Shown here piece after piece: positions 1-5,197 of a DNA stretch of 5,197 bases. The translations under genes were made by a program, and so were the position numbers. Numbering within the stretch: position 1 is the stretch's first letter; the number at the start of each line of letters is the position of its first letter. The DNA is from Nitrospira sp. (GTDB taxonomy: Bacteria; Nitrospirota; Nitrospiria; Nitrospirales; Nitrospiraceae), in assembly GCA_025361385.1 (NCBI GenBank), contig JANYAJ010000097.1, positions 1 to 5,197 of the forward strand, given 5' to 3'. Under the pieces are notes generated by a model. It did no database searches, was not told where the DNA came from, and worked only from the letters and a program-made list of their open reading frames with translations.

Positions 1-724
1 GAAGGAAGTCGAGTTCTACGGCGACACCCGCAGCGCCATTAAAAAACACTCGGGCGAGGAGTTGGACATCAAGCCCTACGAGGCAGACATGCGGAACCTG
101 CTCAACACCTACGTCCAAGCCGACCCGGCGACAGAGATGGGCAATCTCAATTCGCTATCGCTCACGGAACTGATCGTCGAGACCGGCATCCATGACGCCA
201 TCGCCCGAAAACTGAACGAGAAAGGCAAGTTGTCTCGGAACGCCATCGCCGAGGGCATCATCAACAACGTTCGCAAGACGATCATCCGCGACCAGCTCAC
301 CGATCCACGGTTCTACGCGGAAATGTCCAAACTGCTGGATGATCTCATCAAGCAAAGCCGTGCCGACGCTGCGGCCTACGAGGCATTTCTCAAGAAGGCG
401 GAGGAGCTGGTGAAACGCATGGCGCAGAAGGATGCCGTCGCTGGTGTGCCTGCCGTCCTTCACGGCAAGCCGGAGGCCATCGTACTCTTCAACAACCTAG
501 CCAGTATTTCGGCGACGACGTTTCAGTGCCCCGCTGACGAGGGGGAGAAGGCGAAGCTTGCGCTCGAACTCGACCAAGCTATGCGGGAAAAGGCACCGGC
601 CGGATGGAAAGGTGACGAGACTCGCGAGAAGGAGGTCCTGAACGCGCTGTTCCCGATCATGTCTCGGGACCGGGAGGCAACAACGGCCATCTTCGAGATC
701 ATCAAGAACCAATCTGGGTACTGA
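1..724 (+). CDS. hsdR: Type I restriction enzyme R subunit, C-terminal part (5'-truncated by window edge)
   Basis: The reading frame is already open at base 2 (first full codon AAG) and runs to TGA at 722-724, so 240 C-terminal residues are visible and the start lies to the left of the window. In type I enzymes HsdR carries the endonuclease and the DNA-translocating ATPase and joins HsdM and HsdS; those domains are missing here. What is seen is the helical C-terminal region that follows the motor domains: FYGDTRSAIKKHSGEE at the left edge, then SLTELIVETGIHDAIARKL, then DPRFYAEMSKLLDDLIK followed by AYEAFLKKAEEL, a pattern I know from HsdR proteins with a DUF3387-type C terminus. The protein is rich in charged helices and has no membrane segment. 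The next gene starts on its stop codon. A TTG at 62 could be read as a start, but the upstream codons are equally HsdR-like, so this is a truncated fragment by position and not a short gene. Confidence is high for the family, with no independent check of the missing part. Confidence 0.88.
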   Translation, partial: KEVEFYGDTRSAIKKHSGEELDIKPYEADMRNLLNTYVQADPATEMGNLNSLSLTELIVETGIHDAIARKLNEKGKLSRNAIAEGIINNVRKTIIRDQLTDPRFYAEMSKLLDDLIKQSRADAAAYEAFLKKAEELVKRMAQKDAVAGVPAVLHGKPEAIVLFNNLASISATTFQCPADEGEKAKLALELDQAMREKAPAGWKGDETREKEVLNALFPIMSRDREATTAIFEIIKNQSGY

Positions 725-1440
725 TGACCAATACGATCCAGCTTGGAGAGATTTCGATTCAGGTGACCCGCAAGGCCATCAAGAATGTCCACCTCTCGGT
801 GCATCCGCCGAGTGGCCGGGTGACCCTGTCCGCTCCCATTGCAACACGAGTCGAAGTTGCTCGAGCCTACGCGATTACCAAGCTGGGCTGGATACGAGAA
901 CAAAGGATGAAGCTGGCGAACCAAGCGCGGGAAACGCCTCGCAAGTTCGTCGAACGTGAAACCCATTATCTTTGGGGACGGCGACATCTGTTGACCGTAG
1001 CCCACCAGGAAGCCAAGCCGTTGGTTTCACTCGACCATCGACGCATCACGCTGACCGTGCGACGGGGTAGCGATGTTCAGAAGCGGGCTGAAGTGCTCCA
1101 TGAGTGGCACAAATCGCTGCTGCATGATGTGGTGCCCTCTCTCATCCAGAAATGGGAGCCGAAGCTACAGGTGAAAGTGGCCGGCTATTTCCTGCAACGG
1201 ATGAAAACCAAGTGGGGCAGCTGCAATCATAAGGCAGGACATATCCGGCTCAATACGGAACTCGTGAAAAAGCCAAAAGACCTTCTCGAATATGTCATCG
1301 TCCATGAGATGGTCCATCTCATAGAGCCCACGCACAGCGATCGCTTCATCGCGATCCTCACGGAGCACTACCCATCCTGGCGCGAAGCACGGGCTGAACT
1401 CAACGACCTTCCGCTGGCAGCGGAAGCGTGGAAGGAATGA
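724..1440 (+). CDS. YgjP-like (DUF45) zinc metallopeptidase coupled to hsdR
   Basis: This is a 238-residue predicted zinc-dependent peptidase of the YgjP/DUF45 group, related in fold to SprT and M48 enzymes. The N-terminal half (about 10-120) is beta-rich, with the family's opening pattern of basic residues followed by LSVHPPSGRVTLSAP. The C-terminal half holds the signature features: WGSC at 164-167, then LEYVIVHEMVHLIEPTHSDRF, in which H194 and H198 are the expected zinc ligands, E195 the catalytic base, and H204 the likely third ligand. The length is normal for the family, and there is no signal peptide or membrane segment, so it should act in the cytoplasm. The ATG shares one base with the hsdR stop (TGATG), and no good ribosome binding site precedes it, which points to translational coupling. 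Genes of this group are often found directly downstream of hsdR. Its substrate is not known to me; controlled proteolysis of restriction subunits is a reasonable guess but only a guess. Confidence 0.9.
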   Translation: MTNTIQLGEISIQVTRKAIKNVHLSVHPPSGRVTLSAPIATRVEVARAYAITKLGWIREQRMKLANQARETPRKFVERETHYLWGRRHLLTVAHQEAKPLVSLDHRRITLTVRRGSDVQKRAEVLHEWHKSLLHDVVPSLIQKWEPKLQVKVAGYFLQRMKTKWGSCNHKAGHIRLNTELVKKPKDLLEYVIVHEMVHLIEPTHSDRFIAILTEHYPSWREARAELNDLPLAAEAWKE

Positions 1441-1462
1441 TTGCTTCTGCCGGTTTCTAGAA

Positions 1463-1480
1463 CGGCTGCTCCCGCAGCGT
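1463..1480. repeat. Small bulged hairpin downstream of the ygjP-like gene
   Basis: GCTGC (1465-1469) and GCAGC (1474-1478) can pair around a TCCC loop, and the flanking AC/GT can extend the stem past a one-base bulge. No T-run follows on the plus strand, so it is not a convincing intrinsic terminator. It may only slow or weakly stop transcription from the hsdR operon, or be chance. Confidence 0.25.
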
Positions 1481-1502
1481 CCTCCTGGCCGGTGTTATTT
1501 CA

Positions 1503-1551
1503 GGTGAACCAGTGGTGAAGGATGCCGAACGATTCATTGGACGGGTGAACC
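1503..1551 (+). promoter_or_regulatory. Three GGTGAA repeats before gajA (possible operator or leader element)
   Basis: GGTGAA occurs at 1503-1508, 1514-1519 and 1544-1549; the first and third are extended to GGTGAACC. The start-to-start spacings are 11 and 30 bases, close to one and three helical turns. The last copy ends three bases before the gajA ATG, where a ribosome binding site would lie, so part of the pattern may simply reflect Shine-Dalgarno-like sequence. I see no clear -35/-10 pair in the 112-base spacer, so whether gajA has its own promoter or is read through from hsdR cannot be decided here. Confidence 0.25.
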
Positions 1552-1552
1552 G

Positions 1553-3286
1553 ATGCCTAGAATACGAAAAGTTGAAATCAAGCATTTCAGGGGAATCCAG
1601 GAGCTCTCGTGGTGCCCGGCTTCCGGAATCAACTGCCTCATCGGCCCAGGTGACAGCGGAAAATCGTCCATACTCGAGGCCATCGATCTCTGCTTAGGCG
1701 CACGCCGCAACATCCAGTTCAGCGACGCTGACTTTCATCGATTGGATGTCGAAACACCTATTGCCATCTCCGTGACCCTTGGGGAGCTCGGCGAGGCTCT
1801 GAAGAATTTCGACGCCTACGGTATGTACCTCAGAGGCTTTGACGCACAGTCAGGCTCGATACAAGATGAGCCTGAGAAGAATGCCGAGACTGTGCTGACG
1901 GTCAGGCTCACTGTCGCAAGCGATCTGGAACCATCATGGTCATTGGTGTCGGAACGCGCCGAAGCGCAGGGCATGACCAGGAGTCTCAGTTGGGGCGACC
2001 GCGTTCGACTTGCGCCGACGCGGATTGGAGTGATGGCTGATTACCATCTTGGGTGGGGGCGCAGCTCTGTGTTGAACCGCGTTTCGACGGAACGTGTAAA
2101 CGCTTCAGTGGCTTTAGCAAAAGCGGCGCGTGACGCCCGAGCCGCATTTGGAGACGAAGCGCAAGGTCAGCTAGGCGAAACGCTGGACATCGTTGCGACT
2201 ACGGCAAAAAAGCTGGGAATTCCGATTGGTGAAAATATCAAGGCCATGCTAGACGCGCATTCTGTATCGTTCAGCAGTGGGGGCATCTCTCTGCACGACG
2301 AAGACGGTATACCGCTGCGGGGACTTGGTACCGGTTCAACACGGCTGCTCATAGGAGGCCTGCAGCGGAAGGCTGCGACACAGTCCACGATCATGCTGAT
2401 TGACGAGCTAGAGCATGGGCTGGAGCCGCACAGAATCATCCGCTTTCTCGGCTCGCTGGGCGCAAAGGAGACGAAGCCGCCGCTTCAGGTTTTCATGACG
2501 ACACACTCGCCTGTGGCGCTCCGGGAACTGGCCGGAAGCCAACTGTTCGTCACTCGATCTGCGTCCGAGAAGCATGACGTGTTGACTGTCGGCATCGCGA
2601 GTGACATCCAAAGCACGATCCGCCTATACCCTGACGCCTTTCTAGCCCCTTCGGTCATCGTTTGCGAAGGTGCCACCGAGGTTGGCCTTGTGCGTGGTCT
2701 GGATCAGTATCGGACAGCCAACGGCCACAATGCCATTACCGCCCAAGGCACTGCCCTCGTCGACTGTGGCGGTGGTGATGCTGATAGGACTTTCAAGCGA
2801 GCTGCGGCCTTCCTTGCTTTGGGATATCGCTGCGCCATCATGCGGGACGATGACAAGAAGCCGAGCACAAGTGTGGAAGCAGCCTTTATCGCTGACGGAG
2901 GCAAAGTGGTTGCCTGGCGCGACGGGCGGACGCTGGAGGATGAGCTGTTCTTGAGTTTGACCGACGATGCCGTTAACAAGTTGATTGACCACGCCATCGA
3001 GCTGCATGGCGTGGAACTCATCAAAGAACACATTAAGTCAGAGTCGAAGGGTGCGAAGGACCTAAAAGCCATCCGAACAGAGGCGCTAGTCGACGGCATC
3101 ACGACGAAGAGTCGTTTGATCCTAGGCAAGGCCGCGAGAACGAGGAAGGCCGGATGGTTTAAGTCGGTCACGTGGATGGAGGACGTTGCTCGAGAAATCG
3201 TCGGCCCCGATCTGGTTAACGCGGATGCGGGTTTCAAGACGCTCGTTGACGATATCTTCGCGTGGGCTGGCAATGCCGGAGAATGA
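1553..3286 (+). CDS. gajA: Gabija protein GajA: OLD-family ATPase with TOPRIM endonuclease domain
   Basis: This 577-residue protein is the nuclease subunit of a predicted Gabija anti-phage system. An N-terminal ABC-type ATPase starts with RKVEIKHFRGI and carries Walker A GPGDSGKSS (31-39, K37), a signature-like LGTGSTRLL (258-266), Walker B IMLIDELEHGLEP (280-292, D284/E285) and a switch histidine in TTHSP (H318). A C-terminal TOPRIM domain follows: VIVCEGATEV (E372, E376), a glycine-rich DCGGGD (404-409), RDDDKK (D432-D434) and LEDEL (461-465), with a late basic patch TRKAGWFK (531-538). These match, in order, the EG..E, GG, D.D and E.DL motifs of GajA. In characterised Gabija, GajA is a site-specific DNA nickase held inactive by nucleotides and forms a large complex with GajB. 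The length equals that of the Bacillus cereus protein (about 578), but the sequence is clearly divergent. The ATG is fixed by an in-frame TGA at 1505-1507 with no start between; a weak GGGTG precedes it. A stand-alone OLD nuclease is unlikely because of the helicase gene next door. Confidence 0.92.
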   Translation: MPRIRKVEIKHFRGIQELSWCPASGINCLIGPGDSGKSSILEAIDLCLGARRNIQFSDADFHRLDVETPIAISVTLGELGEALKNFDAYGMYLRGFDAQSGSIQDEPEKNAETVLTVRLTVASDLEPSWSLVSERAEAQGMTRSLSWGDRVRLAPTRIGVMADYHLGWGRSSVLNRVSTERVNASVALAKAARDARAAFGDEAQGQLGETLDIVATTAKKLGIPIGENIKAMLDAHSVSFSSGGISLHDEDGIPLRGLGTGSTRLLIGGLQRKAATQSTIMLIDELEHGLEPHRIIRFLGSLGAKETKPPLQVFMTTHSPVALRELAGSQLFVTRSASEKHDVLTVGIASDIQSTIRLYPDAFLAPSVIVCEGATEVGLVRGLDQYRTANGHNAITAQGTALVDCGGGDADRTFKRAAAFLALGYRCAIMRDDDKKPSTSVEAAFIADGGKVVAWRDGRTLEDELFLSLTDDAVNKLIDHAIELHGVELIKEHIKSESKGAKDLKAIRTEALVDGITTKSRLILGKAARTRKAGWFKSVTWMEDVAREIVGPDLVNADAGFKTLVDDIFAWAGNAGE

Positions 3287-4703
3287 GATCGACCTCCTGG
3301 CAATTGACCGGGCCACGGTGACTGCGCCCGCCGGCTGCGGCAAGACCCACCTGATCGCAGAGGCGCTCACTCGCTACACCGCAACAAAGCCAATCCTCGT
3401 GTTGACACATACCAATGCCGGGGTTGCGGCGTTGCGTGGGAGGCTCGACCGCGCGGGCGTTCCATCGAGAGCCTACCGGTTGTCCACCATCGACGGCTGG
3501 GCTATGCGTCTCATATCGACGTTTCCTGCCCGGAGCGACTATGCCCCCAACCTCCTAAAGCTTCAAAACCCTCGCACGGACTATGTAGACATTCGTGTTG
3601 CGGCGATCAACCTACTGAAGGCGGGACATGTGAGCGATATCCTGGCGGCGAGCTATGCACGCCTCATAGTAGATGAGTATCAGGACTGTTCAATTCGTCA
3701 GCATGCCATCGTCGCCTACGCTGCCAAGACCTTGCCTACCTGTGTCCTAGGTGATCCAATGCAGGCAATATTCGGGTTCGGGGCCGACAGTCTAGCGAAA
3801 TGGGACGAACAGATCTGCACATACTTTCCAGTGGCCGGTGAACTCAACAAGCCCTGGAGATGGATTAACGCCGACGCCGAGCCGTTGGGACTCTGGCTGC
3901 TCGACGTACGAGGAAAGTTGCTACGCGGCGAGCCCATCGATCTTCGGGCTGCGCCCGCAGCTGTGACCTGGGTCGAACTTAACGGCACCAATGACCACCA
4001 GCGGCGCTTGATGGCTGCACGCGTACAGACTCAAAACGTCAACGGCTGTGTCCTGATCATCGGCGACAGCACGAGCCCTGGCAGCCAGCGCCAGTTCGCC
4101 AGCCAGACGCCTGGCGCTGTTACAGTGGAAGCCGTTGACTTGAAAGGCCTCGTCTCGTTCGCGCGGACATTCGATATCGCGGCGCCCGATGCGCTTGAGC
4201 GTCTTGCAGGTTTTTCAAAGGACGTGATGACCAATGTAAGTGCCCCCAACCTGCTACTCCAGCGTGTCCAGTCGCTCATGAGTGGCACTGCGCGCAATCC
4301 TCCAACGGATGTAGAGAAGGCGGCGCTCAAATTCGTTCAATCGCCCTCTCATCGCGCTGGGGCACGCCTGCTTGTCGAGATCAGTAAGGAAGTCGGCGTG
4401 CGAACGCACCGTCCAGCGGTCCTGAGTGCATGCATCAAGGCGCTCAACATTTGCGAGAGCACGGATGGTCTATCCTTTCATAATGCAGCCCTACGGATGC
4501 GTGAGCAACACCGACTGTTAGGGAGACCATTGCCGGGCCGGGCCGTAGGAAGCACCCTGCTATTGAAGGGACTAGAGGCAGAGGTGGCGGTGATCCTTAA
4601 TGCCGATGTCTTGAACGCGCGAAATCTCTATGTCGCCATGACTCGCGGATCGCACGCTCTCATCGTGTGCTCTCAATTTCCAATACTAAACCCTAAAGGA
4701 TGA
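3273..4703 (+). CDS. gajB: Gabija protein GajB: UvrD-like superfamily 1 helicase
   Basis: This 476-residue protein is the helicase-like partner of GajA. The superfamily 1 motifs appear in order: motif I TAPAGCGKTHL (17-27, K24), Ia VLTHTNAGVAALRGRL (43-58), a TIDGWA element (72-77), motif II LIVDEYQDCS (131-140, D134/E135), motif III VLGDPMQAIFGF (158-169), motif IV KPWRW (193-197, R196), motif V STLLLKGLEAEVAVIL (427-442) and motif VI LYVAMTRG (452-459, R458). It is much shorter than UvrD (about 720), as GajB proteins are, because the inserted B subdomains are reduced. In studied systems GajB binds GajA and is thought to sense or act on DNA termini and deplete nucleotides; that role is inferred here. 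I chose ATG 3273 (MPENEIDLL), which overlaps gajA by 14 bases and begins 20 residues before the Walker A glycine. An in-frame TTG at 3186 would add 29 residues encoded inside gajA and is less likely. Tight overlap implies co-translation with gajA. Confidence 0.91.
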   Translation: MPENEIDLLAIDRATVTAPAGCGKTHLIAEALTRYTATKPILVLTHTNAGVAALRGRLDRAGVPSRAYRLSTIDGWAMRLISTFPARSDYAPNLLKLQNPRTDYVDIRVAAINLLKAGHVSDILAASYARLIVDEYQDCSIRQHAIVAYAAKTLPTCVLGDPMQAIFGFGADSLAKWDEQICTYFPVAGELNKPWRWINADAEPLGLWLLDVRGKLLRGEPIDLRAAPAAVTWVELNGTNDHQRRLMAARVQTQNVNGCVLIIGDSTSPGSQRQFASQTPGAVTVEAVDLKGLVSFARTFDIAAPDALERLAGFSKDVMTNVSAPNLLLQRVQSLMSGTARNPPTDVEKAALKFVQSPSHRAGARLLVEISKEVGVRTHRPAVLSACIKALNICESTDGLSFHNAALRMREQHRLLGRPLPGRAVGSTLLLKGLEAEVAVILNADVLNARNLYVAMTRGSHALIVCSQFPILNPKG

Positions 4704-4732
4704 GTCTAATCTACTCCTCATTTTCTAGCACT

Positions 4733-4762
4733 TAATCCTGGTCCGGTTTCCCTGTGTCGAGG
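4733..4762 (-). repeat. Possible decayed terminal inverted repeat of an IS3-family element
   Basis: The plus-strand block starting TAATCCTGGTCCGGTTTC resembles the ends of some IS3-family elements (T.ATC.T...CCGGTTTC pattern) and lies about 60-90 bases beyond the stop codon of the transposase-like fragment on the minus strand, the distance expected for such an end. The match is from memory, is imperfect, and no mate or target duplication can be seen, so confidence is low. Confidence 0.3.
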
Positions 4763-4798
4763 ATTATTGATAGCCTATTTCGTCGCGACTGGGATGCT

Positions 4799-4819
4799 GC
4801 CGGTTTGGGTGACACCGGC
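4799..4819. repeat. 6-bp inverted repeat GCCGGT/ACCGGC
   Basis: GCCGGT (4799-4804) and ACCGGC (4814-4819) pair perfectly around a 9-base loop, between the convergent gajB and higA-like genes. Neither strand has a T-run after the stem, so I do not call it a terminator, although a weak role in ending the two convergent transcripts is possible. It falls in the presumed 3' non-coding part of the IS3-like remnant. Confidence 0.35.
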
Positions 4820-4882
4820 CTACGCTAATTCAGCCTGTATTTCGAACTCCATCAGGCTGAGATAGCCCACGTGGAATACCGC
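4820..4882 (-). pseudogene. 3' remnant of an IS3-family transposase (OrfB-like last codons)
   Basis: Read on the minus strand, this stretch gives VFHVGYLSLMEFEIQAELA and then a TAG stop (4822-4820). GYLS followed by (P/L)MEFE and a short tail before the stop is the typical end of IS3-family OrfB integrases (HSxLGYxSPxEFE). Only about 17 codons resemble the family; the conserved HS pair before LGY is already lost (FHVGY), and the DDE catalytic region is absent. The fragment begins just after the stop codon of the antitoxin gene, so it is a relic and not a working transposase. The resemblance is short and could be accidental, but the downstream end-like sequence at 4733-4762 supports it. Confidence 0.5.
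4830..4860. repeat. 8-bp inverted repeat TCAGCCTG/CAGGCTGA
   Basis: TCAGCCTG (4830-4837) and CAGGCTGA (4853-4860) are perfectly complementary around a 15-base loop. The repeat overlaps the transposase-like codons, lacks a following T-run, and lies just beyond the higA-like stop on the minus strand. It could weakly stabilise the 3' end of that transcript; a coding coincidence is equally possible. Confidence 0.35.
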
Positions 4883-4886
4883 ACTA

Positions 4887-5195
4887 TCATCCGGCCGATA
4901 CAAGCGCATCCCTCTGCTGTTCGATGTGCTTGATGACCTTCCCCGGCAGAGCTCTTTCGGCGAGGCGCAACTCATAGCTCTTCTGTAGATTCATCCAGAA
5001 TTCTGCGGTGGTGTTAAAAAACGTCGCCAGACGTACTGCGGTATCGCCCGTGATACCACGCTGCCCCTTAATAATCGCGGTCACACGATTCGCGGGAACT
5101 TCGAGGGCCTTGGCGAGCATATTGGCATTGATTGTCGGCTCTGAGGGTTTCATGAACTCCTCGAACAGGACTTCTCCGGGATGAACCGGCCGCAT
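4887..5195 (-). CDS. higA: HigA-type antitoxin, XRE-family helix-turn-helix protein
   Basis: This 102-residue protein is a HigA-family antitoxin, which neutralises a HigB mRNA-cleaving toxin and represses its own operon. It opens with the family hallmark RPVHPGEVLFEEFM (2-15), followed by a helix-turn-helix around 25-60 (MLAKALEVPANRVTAIIKG, then a TGDTAVRLATFF helix), and then AEFWMNLQKSYELRLAE (64-80), the typical HigA continuation. The length is normal or slightly long. In higBA operons the toxin gene precedes the antitoxin, so higB would lie beyond the right edge on the same strand; it cannot be confirmed here. The ATG is two bases from the window edge, so its ribosome binding site is out of sight, and a slightly earlier start remains possible. 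It converges on gajB with 183 bases between them. The last dozen residues (IEQQRDALVSAG) are less typical and adjoin the IS3-like scrap. Confidence 0.88.
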   Translation of the reverse strand: MRPVHPGEVLFEEFMKPSEPTINANMLAKALEVPANRVTAIIKGQRGITGDTAVRLATFFNTTAEFWMNLQKSYELRLAERALPGKVIKHIEQQRDALVSAG

Positions 5196-5197
5196 TC

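Larger units (their letters stand above)
4704..4886. other. Convergent intergenic region between gajB and higA
   Basis: No gene of its own is supported in these 183 bases. They contain the two inverted repeats, the minus-strand transposase-like tail and the end-like sequence listed separately. No stem followed by a T-run was found for either of the convergent genes; ATGAG/CTCAT just after the gajB stop before TTTTC is too weak to count. Confidence 0.6.

Noticed and set aside
62..724. Separate 220-residue gene starting at TTG 62
   Set aside because: The same frame is open to the left edge and its upstream codons continue the HsdR sequence, so this is an internal codon of a gene cut by the window.
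523..1005. Minus-strand frame of 160 codons
   Set aside because: It lies antisense across the hsdR/peptidase junction, has no recognisable domain, and its composition mirrors the GC-rich codons of the genes on the plus strand.
1512..1697. Small plus-strand gene of 61 codons before gajA
   Set aside because: It mostly overlaps the start of gajA in another frame and encodes low-complexity serine-rich sequence; the conserved ATPase N terminus is in the gajA frame.
1553..3286. RecF/SMC-type repair protein or stand-alone OLD nuclease
   Set aside because: The EGATE...RDDD TOPRIM motifs exclude RecF and SMC, there is no long coiled coil, and the overlapping UvrD-like gene fits Gabija better than a single-gene OLD.
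2704..3303. Minus-strand frame of 199 codons under gajA
   Set aside because: Serine/alanine-rich antisense shadow of the TOPRIM region with no family features.
3273..4703. Housekeeping UvrD/Rep/PcrA helicase
   Set aside because: Too short by over 200 residues, motif spacing reduced in the middle, and translationally linked to an OLD-TOPRIM nuclease.
4700..4726. Intrinsic terminator after gajB
   Set aside because: ATGAG and CTCAT could pair before TTTTC, but only five AT-rich base pairs with a long loop form, too weak to call.

Overview
The window is GC-rich, densely coded bacterial DNA. Its gene content (type I restriction subunit, YgjP-type metallopeptidase, OLD-nuclease/UvrD-helicase pair, HigA antitoxin, IS3-like scrap) suggests a proteobacterial accessory region of the defence-island type. 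The sequence does not let me name a genus.

Layout, left to right. (1) From the left edge to 724, plus strand: the last 240 residues of a type I restriction HsdR subunit; the nuclease and motor domains lie outside the window. (2) 724-1440, plus: a YgjP-like (DUF45) zinc metallopeptidase with a WGSC motif and an HEMVH zinc site, whose ATG overlaps the hsdR stop codon by one base. (3) 1441-1552: a short spacer with a small bulged hairpin and three helically phased GGTGAA copies just before the next gene. (4) 1553-3286 and 3273-4703, plus: an OLD-family ATPase-TOPRIM nuclease and a UvrD-like helicase overlapping by 14 bases. Together they have the order, sizes and motifs of a Gabija anti-phage system (GajA, GajB). 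(5) 4704-4886: a non-coding stretch with two small inverted repeats and, on the minus strand, what looks like the last codons of an IS3-family transposase followed by a decayed terminal repeat. (6) 4887-5195, minus: a HigA-type antitoxin converging on gajB; its expected toxin partner higB would lie past the right edge.

How the parts work together: restriction by HsdR and the GajA/GajB nuclease-helicase pair are two independent innate immune layers against invading DNA. The YgjP-like peptidase is translationally coupled to hsdR, so it probably serves the restriction system rather than Gabija. The HigA antitoxin and the insertion-sequence scrap fit a mobile, recombining neighbourhood. The most notable content is the complete, rather divergent Gabija pair. 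I saw no tRNA, rRNA, CRISPR array or convincing intrinsic terminator.
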